From assembly GCF_023065955.2 (NCBI RefSeq), contig NW_026623008.1:14538501-14602500 (forward strand): a stretch of DNA of 64,000 bases, given 5' to 3'. The notes under the pieces were generated by a model, which saw only the letters and a program-made list of their open reading frames with translations, did no database searches and was not told the origin of the DNA. Numbering within the stretch: position 1 is the stretch's first letter; each line of letters opens with the position of its first letter. This document shows, piece by piece, positions 50,177 through 62,294 of this stretch. This DNA is from Ursus arctos. Lineage: Eukaryota > Chordata > Mammalia > Carnivora > Ursidae. The position numbers and the translations under genes are program-made.

Positions 50177-51019
50177 ATCCTCTCCCAGGTCTTAACCACA
50201 GCCTGCCTGTGTTGGAGTATTAACATGCAGACTTTATCTCCCCTTCCAAACAGTAAGATCCCTGAAGCCAGAGATTCTCTGATTGGTCTTTGTTGCTCCT
50301 TTCCCGTGCCTGCCTGGCATGGTCAACATGCGTGGAGAAAAGTAAAAAATAACACAGAATCCAGCCTCCAAAGAGCTTATGGAAGGCTCTGGCTGCAACA
50401 CCTGTCACCTGGTAATCATAAGGGTTAATGTGGCTCAGTGCATCCTGGGGCACAGGTCCCCACCCTCTCATGTCCCCGTGGGCTTTTGTTCTAAGCTGGG
50501 AGCATGCTCAGAAAGGACCCATACTTCCGTGGAGCAGAACGCTTCTTTGGAACCACACATATAAAAGGAAATTATGAAGATTCAATAAAATAACACACCA
50601 TCACTCTCTCTCGCCTCAGCTGTTTTACCCAATTCATACCATCTGTGTCTATCTCTACTTGACGCATCGTTGGTTGGTTCGTTGGTTGATTATCTGGCTC
50701 CTCTCACTAGGCAAAAATTCCTGAGTGCAATGAGTTTTGTCTGTTTTGCTCATTGCTATATCCCCAGCACCACCAGTGCCTGGCATGATGCGCCAATAAA
50801 TATTTGTAAATGAGATAATGCATTTAAGTGCTTTGCAGAATGTGTGGAACCTTCCAGGCACATATTAATAATATAATCATTGTCAACATATATATGATAA
50901 GTTAATTTTCAGTTATTATATGTAAGTTATATATAATCTGTATATGAAGAGGTACTAAAATTAAAACAGAGCTGATATGTACAAAGGAATAAGTAAGTAC
51001 TCAGTAGTATAGGCAATAG

Positions 51020-51200
51020 TGATACGTGTGTAGCACTCTAAAGTGTACAGAGCCCTTTGCACACTTTATCTCATTTTGTCTTCTAGCATTCCTGCAAAGT
51101 AGGTGACGTGATTCCCTACATTTTACAGGTAAAGAAATGTACATTGGATGGGTTCAAATGACTTGGTGAGAGTCACACATGGTTACCAAAAGGAGGAGCT
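51020..51200 (-). repeat. MIR in CDA intron 2
   Basis: CACACTTTATCTCATTTTGTC ... CATTTTACAGGTAAAGAAATG: reverse MIR. Confidence 0.6.
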
Positions 51201-52066
51201 GACCAAAAACCAAAGTTGAAGTCCCGTGTTCTTGCAGAGATCTCACAGAGCTATGGGTCTAGAAGAGCAAGGACGATGGTGGTAGTGGACGTAACTGCTG
51301 GTGCTCCCGCAGGCTTGGCGGTTCCTACTGTTAAATTCACCTTCTTCAAGCACCACCCCTCATCCTGCTCGAAGCTAGAGGATGGCCTGCTCCATTCTGT
51401 GAGAGGCAAACCCTTGGTTCTAAGCATCTCTTCTCTAGACTTCTCAGATGCAGATTTTTCTGACTCACATGTCTTATTTTTTCATGCCACAGGACCTTTG
51501 CACATACTATTTCCTTTGCCTGCGGCACAGAAAAACACAGGACTTCAGGCTAGCACCTCTGTTAGTTACTTCATTTTGCTGAACCTGTTTTCTTGTAGAT
51601 AAAATGGTCATTCTGACACTCAGGTTGCCCTGAGAATTCAAAGAAATAATGGATATCAAGTGCCTGGTGCAGATCTTGGCACACAGTAGCTGCTCACTAA
51701 TGGTGACTTAGGAACTCTACGTGTCCTCCAAGGACAGGACCAAATGCCACCTCCTCCACAAAATATTCTCTTTTGTTCCTCAGTGAGGGACTATCTCCTC
51801 TTACCTTATGTTCTAAGCGCATTTTGTTTAAAATGATAACTCATCTAGTTGTCTGCTTGGCCACTGGGTTGAGCAAACCGCCTGAAGGCCAGAGACATAG
51901 TCCTCTTAACCTTTGTGTCCCTGGAGTGTGGGTGGCAGTGAGTGCTGACTAAACATTTCCCGAACGCGCTGATGAAAACAACATGCCTGCCCGTGACTTG
52001 CCCCTTGGAAGTGTGGAAAGCCACCCTGTAGTTCTTCTGAGCGTCTCTGACACCATGTGCCTGTGA

Positions 52067-52462
<396 letters not shown>

Positions 52463-54279
52463 TGAGCTACGCTGGGGCGACTGCAGTGAAAAGACAAGCC
52501 AGGCCTTGTCCTCATAGTTCACAGTCTAGTACAAGAGACAGGCAACAAACAAGGGGCAAAATAAACAGGGTTTCTGGGAGTGATGAGGGCTATGGAGAAA
52601 AGAGTACAGAAAAAGGAGTCAGAGGTCAACAAACATTGGTCCAGGGCAAATGCAGCCCTGCCCCCGTACTTTTGTAAATAAAGTTTGATGGGCACACAGC
52701 CACACCTGTTCCTTCACATTTTGTCTATAGCCGCTTTGGCCCCCCGACAGCAGAGCTGAACAGTTACAGCAAAGCCCTGTGGATTTTAGAGCCTAAGATA
52801 TTTCCTGTCTGGCCCTTTACAGAAAAATAGTTTGCCAGCCACTGCTTTAGATGGCCAGGAGGGGCCTGTCTTCGAGGATGACATTGCAGCAGAGATAAAA
52901 ATAATAAAAAACGAGGCCGACAAAGGTCTAGAGGAGACTTCTAGGCAAAGGAACCAGCATGTTTAATCCCCATACACTTGGTGAGTTTGATTAAGTCATA
53001 AGAGGGCCAAAGAGCCTAGAACACAGTGAGTAAGGGGGAGAAATGACACGACAGGGCCTCATAGGCCATGGTACAGAGGGTACATGTATTCCAAGAAGAA
53101 AGGGAGCTGAATTGTACCCTTAAAATGGTTAAAAGAGGATTCGATGAGTTCTTAATCTGGACTCCGTGGAAGTTTTTTGTGCATCTGTCCATTTCAGGGA
53201 GGGGCGTGTCAGTAGCTTTCACAGACTCTCAAAGAGGTCTGTGTCCTCCAGAGTCCCCCAAAGGTTAAAGCCACCAGCCTGGAGAATCCCACAGGCCCTT
53301 GAACTTCCATGTGACATCATCAGCCCTTGTAAATACAGCGTCTCATTTCATCTCCACCCCAGCCTACCGGGGAGGTGGGGGGTCATTACCCCCACTTCCC
53401 AGAGAAGTACAATGAATTGCCGAAGGACATGCAGCCAGATGGTGGCGAGCTGGCATTCGTGGTCAGTTCAGGCTGGCTGCTCCTCACGTCCCCTCCCTGC
53501 CTTGATGGGTCTTTAAGCGAGACAGATTCTCTCTGGCCATAGAGGAGATATAATGGTGTTTTGCAGAATTGGAGCGGCTGGTTCCCTGGAGGCTTCTGCT
53601 TTTGGAGTTGTTTACACCCAGGGGGAGAAGGGGTCATTTCCTTTTCGTTTGCTTTTGTGCCCTGGGGTTTCAAAGCATCTGCCTACCATGCAGGCAGCTC
53701 TGTTGTTTTTCTGCTTCCTGCCAGGCCTGCAAACCAGAAACAGTTAGCAGATCGCTGGTCCCCAATTCAGATGCAAATGCCGCCATAAAGGCATTGAATT
53801 CGCACTATGGACTCATCTCACGTTAGAGGGGCAGAAATGGCTGTCTAGCACCTTGTCACGTCCAAGGCCATGTGAGGAAACCACATCAGGGTGCCAACTC
53901 CCTGGCTCCCGAGGCCCTGGCTCGGGCCAATTGCTCTTTGCTGTTTTCCCCAAACAGATTAGATGTTGGCAAACGAGAGAAGGTGAATGAAAAAGCTGAA
54001 GGAGGGAGAGGCAAAACTGAAACCGAAACACAAAGAACAAGAGATGAAGCGTGGGGGCCGGGGACCTGGCGCTCAGACTCACCACCACTCAGATTTCATC
54101 CATACCCTCAAGCAGAGCCTGCCAAGCAGAAAAATCTCCTTCCTTAAAGCATTAATTAAAAAAAAAAAAATCCAGAGACTGATCGTGCCTGGTAATAATG
54201 TAGTGATTCCGACAGAAGCCGGGAAGGCCGGCAGGCTGCAGACCTGAGCGGTTGCTAAGCACCAGAGTCAGTAAGAACG

Positions 54280-54540
54280 GCTTCCATTCACTGAGCACCT
54301 GCTATGGGCCAGGCTCCGTGTACAGGTGCCTGCCCTCCGTCCATCCTAATTGTCACAACACACGGCTGGGCAGAGCCCCAGTTTGCTGACTCCAGCTCTG
54401 GGCTCTGCCTCAATCACAGCTGTCTTCCTGCCTGGTACATTCTTCTGTTCTTAAAGTCGTTTCACACATCAAGACGCTGAGCCCCAGAGAGTTGAGTCAT
54501 TTGCCCAAGATGAAACAGCAGGCACGTTTTAGCTCCTGAG
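54280..54540 (-). repeat. MIR in CDA intron 3
   Basis: CACTGAGCACCTGCTATGGGCCAGGC ... CAAGACGCTGAGCCCCAGAGAGTTGAG: reverse MIR, somewhat extended by other sequence. Confidence 0.6.
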
Positions 54541-54849
54541 AGTAGAAGACAAAAATGAGAAGACAGATCTGGGCTAAAATTTCTTCTTTGCTGGCTTTGT
54601 CCTCTTAAACCTAAAATGGGGGTAATGATAGCACGTACCTCAAAGGGCAGAGAGTGAAATCATGAGTGGGCAATATCTGGTGTGCGGTGAGGCGGGCATG
54701 CACCTGCTTATTCTTGGGAGGAGCGGAGGAAGTGCTGGAAGGAAGCAGGGTTTTAGTTGTTTGTCCCAGCAGGAGGAGGTCAGGCCCTGGGGGTGAGGCT
54801 TATCACAGACCGTTAACAAAGTCCTGAGCACGGTGCTGATTGCTCGAAG

Positions 54850-55164
<315 letters not shown>

Positions 55165-55510
55165 AGGTCGGAAAATGCCCACTGCCTGGAAGAGCCTGGG
55201 TTTCCACACATGCTTAAGGGGACAGCTGCCTGGAGAACTTCTCGAAGATGTTCTCACAGACCTGAGAACATCTGCCAAATGGGCAGGGCTGGGCAGAGAT
55301 GGCTTTTCCAAATTACACTCGAGCACGGCAATCTTCACTGAAGCGATAAAGGGTTTCATTCCATCCTGGGCCAGCATCCCTCCTGGCAGCTCACTTTGTC
55401 CTTCTCGGGACGGGAGCACCCATCCCTTCCTTTCTTTCCTGCAGGCCCTCTTTAAAATTCCAGCGAAGTCTGGACTGCTTTCCCATCAGCCTTCCCAAGG
55501 TTCTGTCCTG
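55165..55510 (+). other. CDA: Probable CDA 3' UTR with a perfect hairpin
   Basis: The sequence after the stop codon is unique-looking and holds a perfect inverted repeat: AGATGTTCTC at 55246-55255 and GAGAACATCT at 55264-55273 with an 8-nt loop. No AATAAA is seen within several hundred bases of the stop. GATAAA at 55345-55350 is a possible weak polyadenylation signal, so the 3' end is uncertain. Human CDA has a short 3' UTR of a few hundred bases (general knowledge), which fits this extent. Confidence 0.5.
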
Positions 55511-56099
55511 TTCTGAGCAATTTTTCTAATTACAGACATCACAGAACATCCTGATTTGGGAGTGTGAATTTTCCTCTGTCTCTATCATTGTTCACAACTC
55601 TAAGGACGACAGGGTGATTTGTCTTTATAGAAAGACCTGGATACTTTCTGCTAGGAGAAAGTGGAACCACGTACCCTTTGGTGTGAAGAGCTGAGTTTTT
55701 AGGTGTCTTGCTCCTCTGGATTGGAGGCCCCGCTGGGCTGGGCCGAACTGCCAATGGCCGTTTCTAGAATTTGTTTCGGGCTCAGGGTAGACCTGAACAC
55801 TGGATGCTGTCCACCTCTGCACAGTTGTATCTGAGAGATTGCAAAGTATAAAAGGAAAGGCAGCAGGTTGTCTAGACACGGTAACAGTGGACCTCTGAAA
55901 ACCACTGTGTGCCCAGTTCTTTAGCGTGGATTCTTTTTATTTTAAGAGCTCAGCAACTCAGTGAAGTGGGTGTCTCCCCCTTCTGACAGAGGAGGGCACT
56001 GGACTTAAGAGAGGTCAAGTGACTTCCTCTAGGACTGTCGCAAAGCTCAGACCCAAACCCAGGTCTCAGAACTCCCACCGTGGTCTAGAAACAGTGCCT

Positions 56100-56300
56100 G
56101 ATCTTTGCCATGAGCTGTGCTAAGCTGTGTAACACATATGAAGCCTTATGTGCATCGTCACTCATCAGGCTCACTGTGCATTGTCCTCATTTTACCAGTG
56201 AGCAAATTGAAGCTCAGAGAGGTAGAGTCACTTGCCCAAAGTCACACAGCTGAGATGCAGCAGAGCTAGAATTAGAATCGGGTCAGTCTGATTCCAAGTG
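56100..56300 (-). repeat. MIR downstream of CDA
   Basis: CCTCATTTTACCAGTGAGCAAATTGAAGCTCAGAGAGG and CTTGCCCAAAGTCACACAGCTG: reverse MIR. Confidence 0.7.
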
Positions 56301-57204
56301 TTTTTTGTTTTTTTCCCCCCATTCTCCTACAGCCGGTGTTTGGCTGCCTTTATATCTTTCACGTGGCGAATACTACAGAGTGAAAGATGTATAAGAAATA
56401 GTCTCTGCCCTTGAGAAACTAACAGTCTGGCAGGAAGAGACGTGTAAGCAGGTCAAATGCACAGAAATATACACTGTGATCCAGGCGAGTACCAAGTGCG
56501 AGGTGGGCACAGTGGAGGTGCCATGCTGCCTTCTAGGGTGTGAGGAGGGTCAGGGAGGGGACTGTTTCATTGATGCGTTAGTTATCACTGTCCATCTGTC
56601 TGTCTGCCTGCCTCTCTCTCTCTCATGCGCACACACAATTAGGAAGGTTAGGACTGAGTAAGGGAAGGAGCCAGGCTGGCCCTCTAAAGGGGGCTGGTGG
56701 CTCTGGGTGTCCTCCCTGGAAGTTGGCCTTGGGACCAACCTCTCCGGCTGGGTTAAGAAGAGAGAATAGATTTCTGCTTTCCTAGGCAGCCAAGTTGCTG
56801 GGGGCACAGGAAGTGGACAGGTAAGTCACCCCTTCCCTGTGAGTCCTTTCCACTCAGATCCGGGGCATGTGCCGCTGTTGCTGTCTGGCTTTTCCACAAC
56901 ACCCACAACACACCCAGACCTACCTGCCGCCATCTTGGGAGGCAGGAAGGTGGTCCCAGCGTCGCTGCATGGCACAAAAGTCGACTCGGCCTGTCTTTAG
57001 AAATGGTCGATAGGGTCTTCGGCACACTCTGGCAAATGTTCTCAACAAAGCGGGTTGGAGAAAGAAAGGAAAGTTGAAAGAAAATATACCAAGGTGTTAA
57101 CATCTATTAAAATTCTGGTCAATGGGAATCTCCATTCGTGATTTGTTTTCTTTGTACATATCTGAATTTTTTAAATTTCCAAATGTTTTTTAAAACTTAA
57201 GAAA

Positions 57205-57400
57205 AAGCACAATGGGTTTCAACTTTGGAGTCGGACAGCCTCCAAACTGTGTGGCTTTGGGCAAGTTGTTTCATGACTCAGACTCGATTTCCTCATCTAT
57301 AAGACAAGGATGATAGTGTCCACCCCGTAGAATTGTTGTGCGGATTGAACGAAATCATGAGCCCAGTGGTGGACCCGCAGTAAGCTCTTTTGATAAAATC
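57205..57400 (+). repeat. MIR downstream of CDA
   Basis: TTTGGAGTCGGACAGCC ... GTGGCTTTGGGCAAGTTG ... TTTCCTCATCTATAAGAC: forward MIR. Confidence 0.7.
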
Positions 57401-57487
57401 AGCCGTTACTTTTATTAAGGGTGACAAATGTTGGTCTTTTGAGGATGGATTTGATTTTTACTAACAAGCCCGGCTATCCATTCCTTT

Positions 57488-57657
57488 TTTTTTTTTTTTG
57501 ACAGAGACAGCCAGCGAGAGAGGGAACACAAGCAGGGGGAGTGGGAGAGGAAGAAACAGGCTCCCAGTGGAGGAGCCTGATGCGGGGCTCGATCCCAGAA
57601 CGCCAGGATCACGTCCTGAGCCGAAGGCAGGCGCTTAACAACTGAGCCACCCAGGCA
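57488..57657 (-). mobile_element. Can-SINE with ACC-repeat at its 5' end
   Basis: Reverse copy; perfect 16-bp target duplication GGCTATCCATTCCTTT at 57472-57487 and 57688-57703. A CAC/ACC repeat (57655-57680) and a C-run sit between the SINE head and the right repeat. Confidence 0.88.
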
Positions 57658-57795
57658 CCACCACCACCACCACCACCACCCCCCCTGGGCTATCCATTCC
57701 TTTAACAATTATTGATCCGATGCCTACTTGGCTCTAGGGCTGGGGCCATACCCTGGGGACGCAGCAGGGAATAAGACAGACAAAATTCCTGCCCG

Positions 57796-57829
57796 CATGG
57801 AGCTCTCAGTCTCATGGAGCTCTCAGTCT
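57796..57829 (+). repeat. 17-bp tandem duplication
   Basis: CATGGAGCTCTCAGTCT occurs twice in a row without mismatch. Confidence 0.9.
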
Positions 57830-58649
57830 CCCCGTGAGATCTAAAGATTAGAGTACTTCATGACAAGTGTCACCAAGGGGAAGACAGCACTTGAGGAGGA
57901 AAGCAGCAGGAGTGAAGCTTGCCTGAGAATGGGAAGGCCACACGGAGAAGGGTCCCCATTACGGAACAGAGCTTGGGGACAGGCAAAGAATGGGGACTGC
58001 CTGAGGCACTAAGTCCATGTCCTTATACTTAGTGGAAAAAGACTGGGGAAGGCAATCCTCAAAGATCCCAGAATTATTTGAACAATGTCTGCTTGGAAGA
58101 ATAGTACTTATTTGGCTAGAGAGAGGATGGGGTGTTTGTTTAAAATAAAAGGACTTTAATTTTGTGTCCCCTGTTCTGAGGGCCTATAATTTCAGAGCAC
58201 CACATGCTCTGTTACTCAGAGCTATCTGTGTTTTTTAGGACTCTAAAGCAGAGTCCCAGATTCCCATGGAAAAAAATAGAAGCATGTATATTTCTGCTGC
58301 TCTTGCCAGCTGCTGCTAATTGCTTATGTAAAATAGAAGATTCTTTAGGATTTCCTTTTAGCAGGGAGGAAAGCACAACTATAATTGACGGGTGCTAGGG
58401 GCACTCTGGGTGCCTATGTTAGAAATGAGGCCAGAAAGTGCTAGTCACAAATAGATAATGGAATGGCCTAGTCTCTCGCACGCACTTTGTATTTTGTGTA
58501 TGAGTATGGGCACAGAAACAGGCATGGAAGGAACATCCAATCTGTTAACGTTGCTTTTGAGGGGGTAGGGTAAGGGAAAATTAAGGAGAGGAGGATTAAA
58601 ACCTCAATGACTGAGCAGGAAAAATTAGGGCATAATGATTGCATTACCT

Positions 58650-58950
58650 ACGTATTGCCGTGTAACAAATTATGCCAAAATTTTGCAGTGTAGGACAATA
58701 AAAATTTATTATTTCACAGTTTCTGTAGGTTAGGACTCTGAGTAGACCTGGGTCACCTGGCTCAAGGTCTCGTCCAAGGCTGCGATTAAGATGTCAGCTG
58801 GTGTGGTGATCTCACTTGTTGGGCTTGACTGGAAATGGTCCACTTCAAAGCACACTCACGTGGTGTTAGCAGGATCTGGTTCCTGGGGACCGTTGCTCTT
58901 ACTACTCCTTGCTACATGGGCCTCTCTGCAGGACAGCTTACAACAACACA
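58650..58950 (-). repeat. MLT1-like LTR relic
   Basis: GTATTGCCGTGTAACAAATTATGCC, TTATTTCACAGTTTCTGTAGG and TCAGCTGGTGTGGTGATCTC follow the reverse MLT1 pattern. Confidence 0.65.
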
Positions 58951-59715
58951 TGAGCTGCCTTCTCACAGAAAAAATGAGCGAGACATCAGGAGAGAGTGAG
59001 CGAGACTGTTTTTGTAACCCAACCCCAAAGGCGACATCCCAGCACTTTTGCCAAATTCTATTCCTTAGGAGGAAGCCACTAAGGTCTGGCCCACAGTCAA
59101 GGGGAGGGGGCTGCACAGAGGCATGGGCACGCCAAAGATGTAAAAGTAGAAGAGGCACGAGGAGAAGGAAAAGAAAAGAAAAAAACAGAAGCAAGAATGG
59201 CGGGAGGGTCAGAGGCAGCAGGCCTGGCCCTGGTTAGGGGTTGACCTTATTGCGAAGGGTAGCTACCAGTTTTGGGCAGGGGGTGTGACATGGTCAGCTT
59301 TGTGCTTTAAATAGCTCAGCCTTCAAATCAGGGGAAACGAGAGAGCTCAAGGAAACTGGAGGAGAAATACTAAAAGAGTGAAGTATCATTGCCTCTGGGC
59401 TTACATGGAGTTGGAACAGAAGGCGGTGGTTTTTCATGATGAGCCTGCCTACCCTTACACCATTAGTGTTTTCCACACCAGATATTCATATTACTTAAAA
59501 TAATTTTAATTTAAAAAAAAAAGGAAAGAATATAAACAAAGAAGCTATAGAAAAAATCAGTTAGCAATCCTGTAGGGTAAATGCTATAGGGCAAATGCCG
59601 TAGTTCGTTGGGGGTGGGGGCAGGGGGCAGTTTGACTTTCTGAACTGCTTTCTTCTGGCTCCTCTCTACCCCCTCCCTCCTTCCCAGGAAGAGTGAGTCC
59701 TGCTATTGGGAATTT

Positions 59716-59902
59716 TTTTTTTTTTTTAAGATTTTATTTATTTATTCGACAGAGATAGACAGCCAGCGAGAGAGGGAACACAAGCAGGGGGAGTGGGAGA
59801 GGAAGAAGCAGGCTCATAGCGGAGGAGCCTGATGTGGGGCTCGATCCCAGAACGCCCTGAGCCGAAGGCAGACGCTTAACCGCTGTGCCACCCAGGCGCC
59901 CC
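59716..59902 (-). mobile_element. Can-SINE
   Basis: Reverse copy; perfect 15-bp target duplication TGCTATTGGGAATTT (59701-59715 and 59903-59917). It lacks about 10 bases (the GGGATCACG part) compared with other copies here. Confidence 0.92.
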
Positions 59903-60199
59903 TGCTATTGGGAATTTGAAAGGATAGCTCCCTTCCCCTCTCCTCCCCCTTGGGAGCGAGGCTGCCCACAGAGGGCTTGTGTTCCCAGGGGGCTCTCAGG
60001 CAAGGGCTAGAGATCCAGCAGGTCTCATGCGGGTTGCTGGGGACCTAAGGTTTCAAAATCACAATCCCTGTCCTAACAGAACTAACAGTTCAGAGGAGGA
60101 GACAGAGGGGAAGCATCCAGCCCAGTCCAGGAAACATCAAGGAAGTCTTCCTGGACTAGGTGATCTTACGTATGAATGGGGATTCTTTCAAAGAGGCGA

Positions 60200-60420
60200 A
60201 TCAAGACAGAGGCACCAGCGTGATGCTTGGGACGCCTGCAAGTAACTCAGTATTGCTGGAGCCTAAAGGGCAGGGAAGGGAGGCAGCAAGAAAGATGCCA
60301 GGGCCCAACAGTGAAGGACTTGCTGTGCCAGGCTAAGGAGGTTGGGCTTTGGGGGGCAAAGGGCAAGGGCAAAGAGCCTGCAAAGGACTGTAGCAGCCGG
60401 TGACATGGCCATGTTTCTAC
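60200..60420 (-). mobile_element. Possible L2 3' relic
   Basis: Weak resemblance to the same L2 3' text (GCCTAAAGGGCAGGGAAGG and GTGACATGGCCATGTTT). Low confidence; decayed. Confidence 0.4.
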
Positions 60421-60852
60421 TCTGAGTAATCACTGCAGGGCAGCGAATTTATGGGACGGCTTGAGCCACAGGTTGTCTGAACTTCTCAGCAACACAGCGT
60501 CTCCCTAATCCACCACCACCATGTTTTCCGCCATCTTGGCCGGGCAAAACAGACACCCTTGCTCCCAGTGAAATCTCTGTCTGCCCGCCACTGCCTAGCT
60601 CTAACCTCCAAAAACCGCAGCCCAGGAATTTCAAGTAGCCGGATTTTGATCTCGTAGCAGCTTTGCTCTGTCAACAGTTTTAGCAAAAATCCCTCCACCT
60701 CTGCTGGCAATTTAGAGAGAGCACTTCTGAAATGGTCTGTGGATAAAGGATGTTGCTGCTCTGGGAAAATTTGTCTCCTGCCAGGAGGAGACAAAGAGCA
60801 TGAAATGCTGCCAAAGGACGCTGTCCACAAGGGAAGGTCAAACATCCCTCAA

Positions 60853-60856
<4 letters not shown>

Positions 60857-60883
<27 letters not shown>
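60857..60883 (+). repeat. T homopolymer
   Basis: A run of over 25 T without an attached SINE or L1 body that I recognise; it may be the tail of an unrecognised retroposon on the minus strand. Confidence 0.8.
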
Positions 60884-62294
60884 GAGTCTTGTCTTTTTCC
60901 ATTTTTACACCAGCATCAGCTTTTCTTGCCCGTGTCCTTTGGGGGAAGGTTAAATGATGCTTCTTAGGAATACTACCAAAACTACACAGTCTTGTCGCTT
61001 GGAGGGAGAAGGGTACGAGGAAGACGGAGGGATGCCCAGAGAGCACTATGTGCCGGAGAAGAGACCTGGGGCCTCTCCAAGGACTCCCTCTGTTCTCCTC
61101 AATTCCCATGGCTGAACATAGCAAAACCCACCTGGTACATAGCTGATACGTAATCCATGTTCTAGGGAGGAATGAGACTCTTACGTAGAACACTGTCTGC
61201 AGTATATAGACAGACATCTCGGCAGAAAACCACGGACCGTGCCCCCAGCTTCACCTTCTTGGGATCGCACTAAAGAGACAGAAGATGTTTCAGGAGGATG
61301 CCCTGAGACCTGAGACTTGGGGCCACTCTAGGAAGCCTTTTCCTTCTCAGGAGGACGGACAGGGACGAGGGGAATCAGGGCCATGATCCCAAAGAAAAGC
61401 AGGGGCTGTGCCTCGCCACATGAGGCTATATCTCCATCCTGAGATCGGAGAACATGGAACCCCTGCGATTTCTGCTAGAAGCCTCTTGTTTGGAAGTCCA
61501 CTCGCTTGCCCTTTCCGTACAGAGGTCTGCTGAAGAATCGAGCTTTGTACTGTGCTGGATTCAGACCTGTCAGAAGAAACATTGATTTTTTTTTTTTTAA
61601 ACAGGAGAGCTCTTTGTTGAACAAGAAACTGCCACAGCCTCCTTTGGAGGGCTAATTAACATCACTCTGGAGAGTTCGTTTCTGTAGGTCGGTGGGTTAA
61701 GCATCAAGGGTTGGCGAGGTTATTTGCAGCTTAGGGGAACAAAACCAAACGCTGATAACAGATGCCCTCTTTACTCAAAAACACCCCTACAACATCCCTT
61801 TAGTGAATACCTCTTACGAGCTGTGTAAATCATCACAAGCCTTATGGTAAAATGTTCCATTCCTAGGAGAGTAAAGAAAAGCCTTGTAGTTAAAACACTA
61901 AATCTCTCCGAGAACCTCTTGTTCCTTCTCAGTAAACACTAAAGAGAAACACTGTTAGGACAATGACAGATGAACAGATTTAAACTTTAAATGAGACCTT
62001 TGCCCCGACTAGGTTTTCATGCAGGAACCTGAGATTACAGCAGTGGGAAGTGTCTCCAACCTTCTCTTCCTTAGCGTTTTCCAAAGGACAATTTCAATGG
62101 AACATTTAAAATTGTAATTTAAAATTCTCTGAGGTCCGTTGAAAAAAAGACAATACCTGATTTCTACGTGCCCCTAGAAGTGGGAAAGAAACTCATCTAT
62201 TTATCTATGTATGTCTCTCCTAAAATAACATGGTGGGGTGTCACCAGGGCCCTGCAGTTTCTCCTGATAAAAGAGATCAGAACACACACACACA
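60884..62294. other. Intergenic, nothing assignable
   Basis: No gene or recent repeat recognised between the T-run and the L1; a short CA run (62282-62293) sits at the L1 junction. Confidence 0.55.

Noticed and set aside
58791..59237. 148-codon plus frame
   Set aside because: It lies on an MLT1-like LTR relic and a purine-rich stretch; the C-terminal Arg/Lys-rich run is translation of GA-rich DNA.
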